A stretch of 64,000 nucleotides of DNA, taken from assembly GCA_020073385.1 (NCBI GenBank), contig JAIQFH010000036.1, positions 62,001 to 126,000 of the forward strand, in the 5' to 3' direction. Source of the stretch: Terriglobia bacterium (GTDB lineage Bacteria > Acidobacteriota > Terriglobia > Terriglobales > Acidobacteriaceae). The position numbers were made by a program, and so were the translations under genes. The notes below the pieces were generated by a model. The model worked only from the letters and a program-made list of their open reading frames with translations. It was not told where the DNA came from and ran no database searches. Shown here piece by piece: positions 1 through 7,737 of this stretch; the stretch's first letter is position 1; each line of letters starts with the position of its first letter.

Positions 1-102
1 CGCACAACCCGTTGGATTTAATAGGGTTAGCGGGAATCCGGCCTTCTCCCTCCGGTTACTCAGGTTTCAACTGTAGAAACTTCTGGTGGCCAGAAGCGTC
101 TA

Positions 103-132
103 TAGTACTGTATATAGTACTAACTGTATAAT
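103..132 (+). promoter_or_regulatory. Operator palindrome and -10 box of the TAC operon
   Basis: TAGTACT (103-109) and AGTACTA (116-122) form a perfect dyad with a 6-nt spacer. A consensus TATAAT -10 box follows at 127-132, so the dyad covers the -35/spacer region. This fits autoregulation by the ribbon-helix-helix antitoxin encoded just downstream. No good -35 hexamer is visible. Dyads of this size are common by chance; the position is what supports it. Confidence 0.5.
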
Positions 133-168
133 GCGTAGCAGCAAAGGACTTGGGTTCTGGCTGCTCGC

Positions 169-612
169 ATGATCAAGAAAATCAGACGTCAATTCGAGGA
201 ACTCCGTGGAAAGAAACATTACGTTTTTGATGATCTTGATCCAACGATTCGCCGATGTCTCACGCATTATGGGCACCTCTTCCCCAACCGCAGGGTGAAC
301 AAGGCCGGGAGCAGAGTGGTCTACCACTTCGGGGCCGAAGGAGTTGGACCAATCAGCCTAGAGAAGGAGCACGGCTCACGCGAATATCTTCCTCCCCGCT
401 ACGCAAAAGGTGTATTGGCGGGAATTGAGGTGCTGTTGGCGTATATCGAGCAATCGCCGGCAGCGCAAGAATCGACGGGTGAATGCGACGGAGAATCACC
501 CACGCAGGAGACAGGAGCAAGCCATGACGGAATTGAAAAGGGAGAAGCAGTTGCCACAGACGAAGGACCTAGCGTACTACCTGGGCCTAAATTACCCGAT
601 GGAACTGGTTGA
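169..612 (+). CDS. Candidate divergent HicA-like toxin, first gene of a TAC operon
   Basis: A 147-residue protein of unknown function. Residues 46-93 follow the layout of HicA (YcfA) mRNA interferases: AGSRVVYHF at 46-54 in place of the GSH-x-x-[YF] strand, then EHGSREYLPP at 67-76 and GVLAGI at 81-86, like the HGS..L..GTLR.IL..AG segment of HicA. The catalytic histidine of the GSH motif is not in its usual place (GSR), although H53 is close. Residues 95-147 are low-complexity and overlap the next gene by 89 nt in another frame, a long overlap that suggests coupling. The ATG at 169 has no clear Shine-Dalgarno. The HicA assignment is inference from pattern and neighbours; it could be an unrelated island protein. 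Confidence 0.45.
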   Translation: MIKKIRRQFEELRGKKHYVFDDLDPTIRRCLTHYGHLFPNRRVNKAGSRVVYHFGAEGVGPISLEKEHGSREYLPPRYAKGVLAGIEVLLAYIEQSPAAQESTGECDGESPTQETGASHDGIEKGEAVATDEGPSVLPGPKLPDGTG

Positions 613-1180
613 GGACGACGGAAGACTTGTTGCATCGATCCCAGATTTACCTGGATGCGTCAGTTTCGGCGACACTGCCGAAGAGGCGCTCGCCAATTTG
701 AGGGCCACGAAGCAACTCTGGCTCGAAGGCGCGCTGGCGAGCGGCGAGACTATTGTTGAGCCTTCGACCATCGAAGACTTCAGCGGGAAATTCGTGCTAC
801 GCATCCCGCGATCGCTTCATCAGTCCTTGGACCGCGAAGCGCGTGCGCAAGGCGTCAGTCTAAATGCGTACATAGGGCACTTGCTTTCGGAGCGCCACAA
901 ACTGACAGCGCTCGAAGCGGTTGCAGAGCAATGGGCCGTGGCGTGCGCGGCCGCGCCGACGGTTACGTTCCTGGAGCAAAAGCGCCATGGCGCTCGTCAG
1001 TGGCGCCAGCTCAGTTCGAACGACATCTATCACGTGCAGTTCACGAACGCTGGGGTCTGCCACGCACACCAACCCGTCGAGACCGAACTGCTAGACATGG
1101 TGCCGTATATTCCGCAACCCCCGAAGGACTACCACGTAGTCGTGAAGCAACGAAAACTCCGAGCTTACGCAAACGTATGA
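524..1180 (+). CDS. hicB: HicB-family antitoxin with ribbon-helix-helix domain and long C-terminal extension
   Basis: 218 residues. Residues 20-80 are a HicB partial RNase H-like fold (YYLGLNYPMEL, IPDLPGC, then TAEEALANL). Residues 88-125 are a ribbon-helix-helix DNA-binding domain (FVLRIPRSLHQSLDREA, GVSLNAYI). Such proteins neutralise HicA and repress their own operon. Residues 126-218 are an additional tail rich in Trp, Tyr and Pro, absent from ordinary HicB proteins. Beside a SecB-like gene this tail is a candidate chaperone-addiction (ChAD) region. The ATG at 524 is chosen for the AGGAGC ribosome site 5 nt or so upstream and because it gives a complete HicB domain. The stop overlaps the next start (ATGA). 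Confidence 0.8.
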   Translation: MTELKREKQLPQTKDLAYYLGLNYPMELVEDDGRLVASIPDLPGCVSFGDTAEEALANLRATKQLWLEGALASGETIVEPSTIEDFSGKFVLRIPRSLHQSLDREARAQGVSLNAYIGHLLSERHKLTALEAVAEQWAVACAAAPTVTFLEQKRHGARQWRQLSSNDIYHVQFTNAGVCHAHQPVETELLDMVPYIPQPPKDYHVVVKQRKLRAYANV

Positions 1181-1623
1181 CGCGAACACAGAGAAAGAAA
1201 CAAGCTGTTGAGAGCATTGCGGGGTACACCGACTTTATCAAGTCTTTGAACCTTTCGGTGATCGCCCTGACTGAAAGTAACGTGAAGGTAGATAGAGACG
1301 CGTACCTCAACGAAGAGAACCATGCGATCTCAATAGGCTGGAAAGCAAAGCCTGTCGCGCCGGCAGGGCGAGACTACTTCGATGTGATTGCAGAATTGAC
1401 TGTAAAGGTGGCAAAGCCGAAGTCGCAGACGGCCTTTCTCGAACTGAAGGCCACCTACGCCCTACATGTCCACTGCATGAAAGACTTTCCAAACGAGTAC
1501 GGCGCGAGGTTCTGCAACGTCGAAGTGCGCCTCATGCTATGGCCATACTTCCGAGAGTTCGTCACTGGCATGTGCGGCAGAATGCACATCCCACCTGTTT
1601 TTTTACCTCTCGCAACTCGCTAG
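1177..1623 (+). CDS. SecB-like chaperone (TAC type)
   Basis: 148 residues, close to SecB length. The C-terminal half has the SecB signature: LWPYFREF at 121-128 followed by IPPVFLPL at 138-145, the equivalent of PYARE...GFPPL. The central part (AELTVKVAKP, AFLELKATYAL) fits the SecB beta-sheet. Solitary SecB-like proteins in toxin-antitoxin operons protect an aggregation-prone antitoxin (TAC systems; the Mycobacterium Rv1957 type is the model). Its ATG overlaps the hicB stop, so the two are translationally coupled. Proteobacterial SecB for secretion is an unlikely role here given the island location. Confidence 0.8.
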   Translation: MTRTQRKKQAVESIAGYTDFIKSLNLSVIALTESNVKVDRDAYLNEENHAISIGWKAKPVAPAGRDYFDVIAELTVKVAKPKSQTAFLELKATYALHVHCMKDFPNEYGARFCNVEVRLMLWPYFREFVTGMCGRMHIPPVFLPLATR

Positions 1624-1716
1624 GCTGTTGGTGCGGCTGCGAAGATTTCTAGGCGGCGGATAGAACCGGCGCGAAGATCTGGGGACTGGGGGGAACCGTC
1701 TTTGCGTTTTTGAATA

Positions 1717-1733
1717 GACGCACAAGATGCGTC
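1717..1733. repeat. Small inverted repeat between the TAC operon and next gene
   Basis: GACGCA (1717-1722) and TGCGTC (1728-1733) can pair across a 5-nt loop, in the 150-nt gap upstream of the coiled-coil gene. No T-run follows, so it is not a clear terminator. It could be a weak transcript structure or operator. Confidence 0.3.
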
Positions 1734-1773
1734 CCCAAGGTAAATGGTTCTGTGAGTGCAGGAGAGGATGCCC

Positions 1774-3228
1774 ATGAGCCAATGGACAGCGCGTGTGCAG
1801 GATCACCGAGTCTGGACGGTGATGAACACGCTGGGGACAGTCATAGATCAGGCAGTTAAGCTTGACGTTATAACGCCCGACGATTCCGAAGCATTGGAGC
1901 GCTTGCGCGCAGTCTTGGCCCTGGTGGGCAAGCGGCTAGGAGCAACTGACCCTTTAGCGATTTTCCCCGCGCCTCTGGACGGTCTTGCGGCTACGTTTGA
2001 ATCTCAAAAGGCCGAAATCGAAGCATTTATCGGCGATCACAACGCAACCCACCTTGCCAATGCAAATGCGAATGCCGATACCGCGCTGGCCAACTATCTA
2101 GCGCAGATTCCGGGCACAGCCTCCTCGGAGGAATTGATTGCCATAATTCAGACGATCAATTCTCATCGTACCGCTCTGGAGGAGCAAGAGCGCCGGAGCT
2201 TGACGGCGCGGACTGAAACCCGGCGGCAAATCGAGGAACTGACAACCGCACTTGATACTCTAAGAAACCAAACCCAATCCTCGGTGGCCGAACTTAAGGC
2301 ACTGCTCGAGACGGAAAGGCAAAAAATTGCTGGTCAAGCAACCGAACAGCAAAAGCAGTTTGTCGACTCCCAAACGACCCGCAGCACCACATTTAACGAC
2401 ACACTGCTGAAAGTCCAGGAGAGTCTCACAAAGACGATTACGGATCAGCAGGGACAATTCTCAGCTGCCCAGGAAAACCGTAGCCGGGAGTTCACGAACG
2501 CACAAACGGACGCTCAGAAGCGATTTGGCGAGCTAATGGCAGATTACACGAAGCGCCTCGCTGACCAAGATGCTGAATTTACGCGGCAGCGCGATTCATT
2601 CGCTACCACTGCCCAAGCCCAATTGACAGCGTTGAATGAAAGTTACGAAAAAGGCGCTAAAACAATTCTTGAACAGATTGATAACCACCGAAAGGACGTG
2701 GAGAAATTGGTTGGCGTGATCGGCAATTTAGGTGTCACAAGTGGTTATCAAAAGACCGCCAATACTGCGCGAAACTCAATGTGGTTCTGGAACGCAGTTG
2801 CAGTTTTGGCGATGGGTGGTCTGATCTTCTTTGCATACCACGCATTCCTCCCAACCATGCAAGGCGACTTCAAATGGGGGGCGTTTGCGGGTCGCGTATT
2901 CCTGACAATCACGGTTGGTGTATTGGCGGCGTATGCAGCAGCCCAGGCAGATCGATTTTTCAAGATGGAAAAGTATCACCGGAAGTTGGCTTTGGAACTT
3001 GCTGCCATTGATCCGTTCATAGCGTTGTTGCCGTTGGAGGAGCAGCACAAATTCAAGCTGGAAATTGGCAGACGATCGTTTGCTCAAGAGGAAGTGCCAG
3101 CAGTGGTCAGCGACAAGAGCCCAGCGACGACGCTGGACGTGTTGGCGTCAAAAGAGGGCCAGCAGATTGTTCAAACAATCACCGACACAATCCAAACGGT
3201 GGCCAAGGGAATCATCAAACCCAGTTAG
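1774..3228 (+). CDS. Coiled-coil protein with two C-terminal membrane helices, unknown function
   Basis: 484 residues; family not recognised. Residues from about 100 to 325 are Gln/Glu/Lys/Thr-rich heptad-like sequence with no globular signature, a long predicted coiled coil. Two hydrophobic segments follow (MWFWNAVAVLAMGGLIFFA near 335 and VFLTITVGVLAAYAAAQ near 370) and then a soluble tail of about 85 residues. The N-terminal part could thus be a cytoplasmic rod hung on a membrane hairpin. The start is the ATG at 1774, with GGAGAGG at 1761-1767. It sits alone between the TAC operon and the integration genes, so it is island cargo, possibly defensive (inference only). No ATPase, nuclease or protease motif is visible. 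Confidence 0.75.
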   Translation: MSQWTARVQDHRVWTVMNTLGTVIDQAVKLDVITPDDSEALERLRAVLALVGKRLGATDPLAIFPAPLDGLAATFESQKAEIEAFIGDHNATHLANANANADTALANYLAQIPGTASSEELIAIIQTINSHRTALEEQERRSLTARTETRRQIEELTTALDTLRNQTQSSVAELKALLETERQKIAGQATEQQKQFVDSQTTRSTTFNDTLLKVQESLTKTITDQQGQFSAAQENRSREFTNAQTDAQKRFGELMADYTKRLADQDAEFTRQRDSFATTAQAQLTALNESYEKGAKTILEQIDNHRKDVEKLVGVIGNLGVTSGYQKTANTARNSMWFWNAVAVLAMGGLIFFAYHAFLPTMQGDFKWGAFAGRVFLTITVGVLAAYAAAQADRFFKMEKYHRKLALELAAIDPFIALLPLEEQHKFKLEIGRRSFAQEEVPAVVSDKSPATTLDVLASKEGQQIVQTITDTIQTVAKGIIKPS

Positions 3229-3597
3229 CTGCGAGGACGATCGCGTTGTGTAGCTGTAATCATGCGTTGAAGCGAACTACGACCTGGCGTTAGAAGACGA
3301 TCCCCCCGTTCCGCCCCATGCTGCCTGATCTTCGTTCGAACTGAGGCCGACCGGAGCAACCGTTACCGCCTGGACTTCTCCTCCAATTCGGTGTTCTTAG
3401 CCGAAGACGTTTTTCTTTCCATTTTTTTCCCCACTCAACCCGCGCCTTAAAAACCGGCGTTATTCCAGCGGTGCTCCCTGTCAAGGGTCTTCGATGAACG
3501 CGTGAGAAACCGCGCCCTTGACAGGTCCGCGCCGCTGAACGCCCTCGAACCGTCGCGGGTTTCGCGAAGAAAAAAATTGTTTTTGAAGGAGAATACG
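3229..3597. other. Intergenic region upstream of the excisionase gene
   Basis: 369 nt without a supportable gene. It holds a perfect 11-bp inverted repeat, CCTGTCAAGGG at 3477-3487 and CCCTTGACAGG at 3515-3525. Each arm contains a TTGACA-like -35 hexamer, pointing in opposite directions, without convincing -10 boxes. Roughly one repeat of this size is expected per 64 kb by chance. Confidence 0.5.
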
Positions 3598-3846
3598 ATG
3601 CACAACAGCACCGAAAGAAAAGACGCTTACAGCCGCATCAATGCGCAGATCGTTGAGCGTCTGGATGAGATTATCGATGCGCGTGAGCTGGCTAAGCGCT
3701 GGCAGGTTCCTCAGACTTGGATTCGGAACTGGACGCGAGAAGGCTATGCCAACGACCCCATCCCCCATGTAAAACTCGGGCGCTACGTGCGATTTGAATG
3801 GGGTTCTGCGTCACTCTCGGAATGGTGGGAAAAGCGCAGACGCTGA
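3598..3846 (+). CDS. xis: Excisionase-type helix-turn-helix protein
   Basis: 82 residues. The segment DARELAKRWQVPQTWIRNWTREG is a MerR/excisionase-like winged helix (HTH_17 type). It is followed by IPHVKLGRYVRFEW, the usual wing that recognises the minor groove. These proteins direct tyrosine integrases towards excision and often repress the integrase. The ATG at 3598 has AAGGAG about 6 nt upstream; upstream in-frame codons lack a ribosome site. The gene lies 257 nt before the integrase, with one small gene between, which fits a recombination-directionality factor. Target and activity are inferred. Confidence 0.75.
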   Translation: MHNSTERKDAYSRINAQIVERLDEIIDARELAKRWQVPQTWIRNWTREGYANDPIPHVKLGRYVRFEWGSASLSEWWEKRRR

Positions 3847-3909
3847 ACACCTCGTTCTTATCTTCTTCGTCCTTGACCCGATGCTATCCTAGCGGTAGTT
3901 TAGCAATTG

Positions 3910-4107
3910 ATGAAAGATCCGCACGCAGTGGCGCTTGGTAGGAAAGGCGGAAAGGCCAGGGCTAAGACTCAATCAGCCTCTGCACTCTCCGCTATAGGGC
4001 GCAAGGGCGCGAACGCTCGGGAGCAGAAGCTTACGGCTGTCGAGCGCAGCAAAATTGCGCGGAATGCAGCAAAAGCCAGATGGGAAAAGGAGAGAAAACC
4101 CGAATGA
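3910..4107 (+). CDS. Small basic KGGKARA-repeat protein
   Basis: 65 residues, strongly basic. It carries two related blocks, ALGRKGGKARAKTQSASAL and AIGRKGANAREQKLTAVERS, then KIARNAAKARW. The pattern LGRKGGKARA...LT..ER..IARKAA.ARW recurs in many small bacterial proteins of unknown function, probably nucleic-acid binding. It overlaps the integrase start (ATGA at 4104-4107), so the two are probably cotranslated. A TTG lies directly before the ATG; the ATG at 3910 is preferred. The function is not known. Confidence 0.6.
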   Translation: MKDPHAVALGRKGGKARAKTQSASALSAIGRKGANAREQKLTAVERSKIARNAAKARWEKERKPE

Positions 4108-5330
4108 AACGGAGGAGAGAACAACTCGGCACCGTTTATGCGAAAAGCGGGATGTGGTACGTCCGCTATTCGGACTTCCGTGTCACCAATGGCCAACTGG
4201 AACGCAAGCGGTTGGCGAAACAACTCGGTTGCGTCAGCGACATCACCAAGAAAGAAGCCCGATCAGAAGCAAAGGTGTTTCTGGCCAAAATCAATCAACC
4301 CGCCCTTACACCTGAAACGGCGGTCACGTTCACCGCATTCGTCGAATCTGTTTATCTTCCTCATTCAGAGCGACGGATACGGCCATCGACGTATCGCGGC
4401 TACAAAGTGCTGTGGCGTGAGATCAAGCCATTTTGTGAAGGGCTCTGGACGCGCGACGTTCGGACCCGCCACGTACAGGCGATTTTAGAAGCCATGGCAA
4501 AAACGGATCGCTTCAATGTCAATTCTTTGAAGCACATCAAGAGCTTCCTTTCTGGGATCTTCCGGCTTGCCGACCAGCAGGGCTATTACGAGGGCGCGAA
4601 TCCCGTTCGCGAAACCTCTCTTCCCCGAGTTCGACAAGCAGACGAGACATACGCCTACTCCTTAGAAGAGGTTCTTACGTTAATCGACGCAGTGCCTGAG
4701 CCTGCCTCGACGCTAATAGCGGCAGCGGCATTCACGGGCGCACGCCGAGGCGAACTCCGCGGCATGTTCTGGGAGAACTATCAGGAGGGCGAGTTGCTCA
4801 TCGCGCGCTCGATCTGGAATGGGATTACAACTGACCCGAAGAGTCGGAAGAGCAAAGCACCGATTCCGATCATCCCGAAACTGGCCGCCAAACTCGAAGC
4901 TCATCGATCGAGTCTCGGGAAACCCAAAACTGGGCCTGTCTTTCCAAACAGGGCAGGCAACGCTGTAGACCCCGACAGTCTCCTGCACAGGTTGATCCTG
5001 CCGGCGCTAGAGGTTTGCGAGATCTGCAGCAAGCCAGAATTGGAGCATGGAAAGCTTCTTCACAAATACGAACGGAACAAGGTATTGCCTGAGTGGCGTG
5101 GCTGGCATGCCTTTCGTCGCGGCCTAGCGACGAACCTCAATCGCCTAGGCGTGGATGATTCGGTGATTCAGCGGATCCTGCGGCACAGCAACGTTGCAGT
5201 TACCCAAGCCTGCTACATCAAGACGGCAACTGAAGACGCAAAAGCCGCGATGCAGAAACTCGAGACCGCCTTAAATGACACCTACGTGACACCCAGGCAG
5301 ACCGATTTAGCCACAAAGGGAGTCATGTAA
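4104..5330 (+). CDS. int: Tyrosine recombinase / site-specific integrase
   Basis: 408 residues. The N-terminal half has an arm-binding and SAM-like core-binding domain (VYLPHSERRIRPSTYRGYK). The catalytic domain carries TGARRGELRG (catalytic R214), WHAFRRG (H335, R338), LRHSN (H361) and the nucleophile Y371 in CYIK, so the active site is complete. A cysteine motif (CEIC followed by ELEHGKLLH) is inserted before the HxxR box, perhaps a metal knuckle. The ATG at 4104 overlaps the previous stop; an in-frame ATG at 4080 is possible. It ends 53 nt from the 3' end of tRNA-Ser, the typical target, so it probably integrated this island. Confidence 0.92.
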   Translation: MKRRREQLGTVYAKSGMWYVRYSDFRVTNGQLERKRLAKQLGCVSDITKKEARSEAKVFLAKINQPALTPETAVTFTAFVESVYLPHSERRIRPSTYRGYKVLWREIKPFCEGLWTRDVRTRHVQAILEAMAKTDRFNVNSLKHIKSFLSGIFRLADQQGYYEGANPVRETSLPRVRQADETYAYSLEEVLTLIDAVPEPASTLIAAAAFTGARRGELRGMFWENYQEGELLIARSIWNGITTDPKSRKSKAPIPIIPKLAAKLEAHRSSLGKPKTGPVFPNRAGNAVDPDSLLHRLILPALEVCEICSKPELEHGKLLHKYERNKVLPEWRGWHAFRRGLATNLNRLGVDDSVIQRILRHSNVAVTQACYIKTATEDAKAAMQKLETALNDTYVTPRQTDLATKGVM

Positions 5331-5383
5331 TGCCCCGCCCGATGCTTTGCAACTCTCTTTGATGGATGGATTTAGAAAAAATC

Positions 5384-5477
<94 letters not shown>

Positions 5478-5516
5478 GGTGTGCGGGAATGGGCCTTTGG
5501 AAGCACTGTTAGTTTA

Positions 5517-5636
5517 TCACTTCCGGCTTCCAACCAGTTCAGCTTTCAGGACATCACGAGTACGCGTTCTTTCGTCCATCGCACCGAAATCAGGGTTTGC
5601 AGCCGCCTTTTTACCGTGAGTGCCGTATTTTCCCAT
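5517..5636 (-). CDS. Hypothetical 39-residue protein
   Basis: A short open frame on the strand of the tRNA and just upstream of it. It starts with ATG and encodes MGKYGTHGKKAAANPDFG and a charged helix-like C-terminus, DERTRTRDVLKAELVG. The Lys/Gly-rich start resembles small stress-type proteins, but no family is recognised. There is no strong ribosome site (GTGGAA just before the ATG). It could be real or a chance frame. Confidence 0.35.
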   Translation of the reverse strand: MGKYGTHGKKAAANPDFGAMDERTRTRDVLKAELVGSRK

Positions 5637-6174
5637 TTCCACGATCTGGCTAAATGAAGCAACAGTAGCGACCCACGTCGGTGCAAGCTACCGGTTACCT
5701 CCGCTCGCAGTAGTCCGATCTGACCTTACTCACCACACGAGAGGTGTGACCGAATGACGCGTGTATGCAAGGGGCACTCTGATACAAGTGCGACAAGGTT
5801 CCGACTGCCCAGCATTTTTTGCCTTGGCCTCTTGATTTCGGCCGCCAGTTGCTGCGGCACCAGCAGGGACACACACACCTCTCCCCCCGCACCATCGCCC
5901 TGAAGAATCACACATGCGGCGTAGTCTTTCAATTGGGAGCAGTTTCTTTCTTAGATGATCGCGCTAGGTGGAGATTTTTCGACTTTTGTGCAGTGCTATT
6001 TCCTTCCGCATCGGCGGATCCTGCGACGAGCCCCCACCATCACGGCGTAGGAAGCAGGAGCCAGCTTCCAGCTATCCGTTGCTTCGTCATAAACACGCAA
6101 CCGTTCGAACGGAGTTTTGAAAGGCGCGGCTTCGAGCCTCGCGGTCGAGGCCCGACACAGTAGCTTGAGCTTCG
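5637..6174. other. Non-coding stretch right of the tRNA
   Basis: 538 nt in which no frame has a good start, ribosome site or recognisable product. The frames longer than 60 codons here look random. It may be decayed sequence beside the integration hot spot. Confidence 0.4.
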
Positions 6175-6336
6175 GTGTGTGCGTGAGAACTTTCAGGCGT
6201 CCCTCCGGGGCGCGCTCAGAGTTCCACTTTACCCGGCGCTGGAAAGCGCCGGGCTATTCTCAGACGCCCCTCCGGGGTGCAAATCCTGCCCGCTTGTCCC
6301 CCAGCGCGGATTGAAATGCGGTTCTCACGCACACAC
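6175..6336. repeat. MITE/BIME-like element with nested inverted repeats
   Basis: A perfect 16-bp terminal inverted repeat, GTGTGTGCGTGAGAAC (6175-6190) and GTTCTCACGCACACAC (6321-6336), bounds 162 bp. At the centre is a perfect hairpin, CCCGGCGCT-GGAA-AGCGCCGGG (6232-6253), flanked on each side by a CTCCGGGG-containing segment (6202-6210 and 6277-6285 region). No coding capacity. Structure and size fit a miniature transposable or REP-type element; the family name is unknown to me. Confidence 0.75.
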
Positions 6337-6389
6337 TTCAGCCCCTGAGGTCACACGCGTCGGCCAAAAAACTGTTCGTAAGTCCAGGC

Positions 6390-7589
6390 CTAGTGGTTGG
6401 CGCGGCTTTCCCACGCCTGTGGCACTTCCACAAAAGACCGATCGAGCGCGGTAATGGCAGAGCAGCCAAGCAGCCGCAAAGTCCGCTCCACATCCCCCTT
6501 CAGAATCTCCAGCGCCCTCCGGACTCCAGGCTTCCCTGCTGCCGCTAGTCCGTAAGCGTATCCGCGCCCGATAAGAACGGCGCGCGCGCCCAGGCAGATC
6601 GCTTTCACGATGTCGCTGCCCCGCCGGATGCCGCCATCCATCAGCACTTCGATCTGCCCGTTCGCCGCCGCAACGACTTCGGGAAGCGCCCGCAGCGTCG
6701 AAGACACTGAATCCAGCTGGCGTCCGCCGTGGTTCGACACAACTACCGCCGCCGCGCCTTCGTCGATCGCGCGTCGCGCATCATCGCCGATCAGAATTCC
6801 CTTCACGATGATCGGCCCCGACCAGTGCTCCCGAATCCACTTCAAGTCGGCCCAAGTAACCGTGGATTCCGACAACGCCGCTCCCACATCCAGCAATTCC
6901 ATCGGACCCTTGCCCGGGATCACGATGTTCTGCAGCTTAGGGACTCCGCCATCCCGCAGAAATAAAATAACCCAACCTGGATGCGCCAGAATGTCTGGCA
7001 AAAAGGGAATCTTCGCGAACGGAGAACCGCCCAGCAGCTCTTTCATCCCATTGCGCGGATCGCGTTCCCGCATTCCCGCCACCGGCGTATCGACTGTCAT
7101 TACCAGCGCCGAGAACCCTGCGTTGCGCGCCCGTTCCAGCGCCGCCTCGGCGGCCCCGCGTCCGCCCAACAGATACAGTTGATACCACGCTGGCCCCTTG
7201 GTCGCAGCCTTCACATCTTCTAGTCTGTGCCCGGAGATAGTGGACAAAATATATCCCGTGCCAAACTCCCCGGCGACACTAGCCGCCGCAACTTCACCCT
7301 CCGGATGCATCAGCCGGCTGTAGCCTACGGGCGCCAGCATGAACGGAAGCGACAAATCATGCCCCACCACGGTTGTCGACAGCTTGCACTCAGAAACCGA
7401 CACCGCTCCCCGCGGACGGAACGTCACGTCACGATATGCCCGGCAGTTTTCGTTGAGGGTTAGTTCAGATTCGGCGCCGCCATCGAGATAATCGAAAACC
7501 GATTTGGGGACTCGCCGTTGGGCCATCCGGCGAAGGTCTTCGATGTTCACTACCTTCGACGAGCTTAGAGATCGCGCTTGAGCCGTCAT
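6390..7589 (-). CDS. lldD: FMN-dependent alpha-hydroxy-acid oxidizing protein
   Basis: 399 residues, the usual length of the L-lactate dehydrogenase/glycolate oxidase family of TIM-barrel flavoproteins that oxidise L-2-hydroxyacids to 2-ketoacids. The catalytic motif VVVSNHGGRQLD (active His and Arg), the FMN-phosphate segment DGGIRRGSDIVKA and the C-terminal GARAVLIGRGYAYGL are all present. The N-terminus (NIEDLRRMAQRRVPKSVFDYLDGGAE) is canonical. Substrate, lactate or another hydroxyacid, cannot be read from the sequence. The gene stands alone; lldD is the nearest familiar symbol, not proof of lactate specificity. Confidence 0.85.
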   Translation of the reverse strand: MTAQARSLSSSKVVNIEDLRRMAQRRVPKSVFDYLDGGAESELTLNENCRAYRDVTFRPRGAVSVSECKLSTTVVGHDLSLPFMLAPVGYSRLMHPEGEVAAASVAGEFGTGYILSTISGHRLEDVKAATKGPAWYQLYLLGGRGAAEAALERARNAGFSALVMTVDTPVAGMRERDPRNGMKELLGGSPFAKIPFLPDILAHPGWVILFLRDGGVPKLQNIVIPGKGPMELLDVGAALSESTVTWADLKWIREHWSGPIIVKGILIGDDARRAIDEGAAAVVVSNHGGRQLDSVSSTLRALPEVVAAANGQIEVLMDGGIRRGSDIVKAICLGARAVLIGRGYAYGLAAAGKPGVRRALEILKGDVERTLRLLGCSAITALDRSFVEVPQAWESRANH

Positions 7590-7737
7590 CTCGTATCGCG
7601 TGGGAATGGTACTGAGCAGCAGGGTAAGCTACTCCCAAGCAATTGTCGAACTGCCGTTTGCGAAATTTCGCAACGCCAAACCAGGCCGCGCCACGCCGCA
7701 CATGAGCTAGCACAGAGCGACGCGGTGACACCGATTT

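Noticed and set aside
5819-6163. 114-residue frame in the post-tRNA gap
   Set aside because: No ribosome site and an unremarkable Cys/Pro/His/Ser mixture; probably random.
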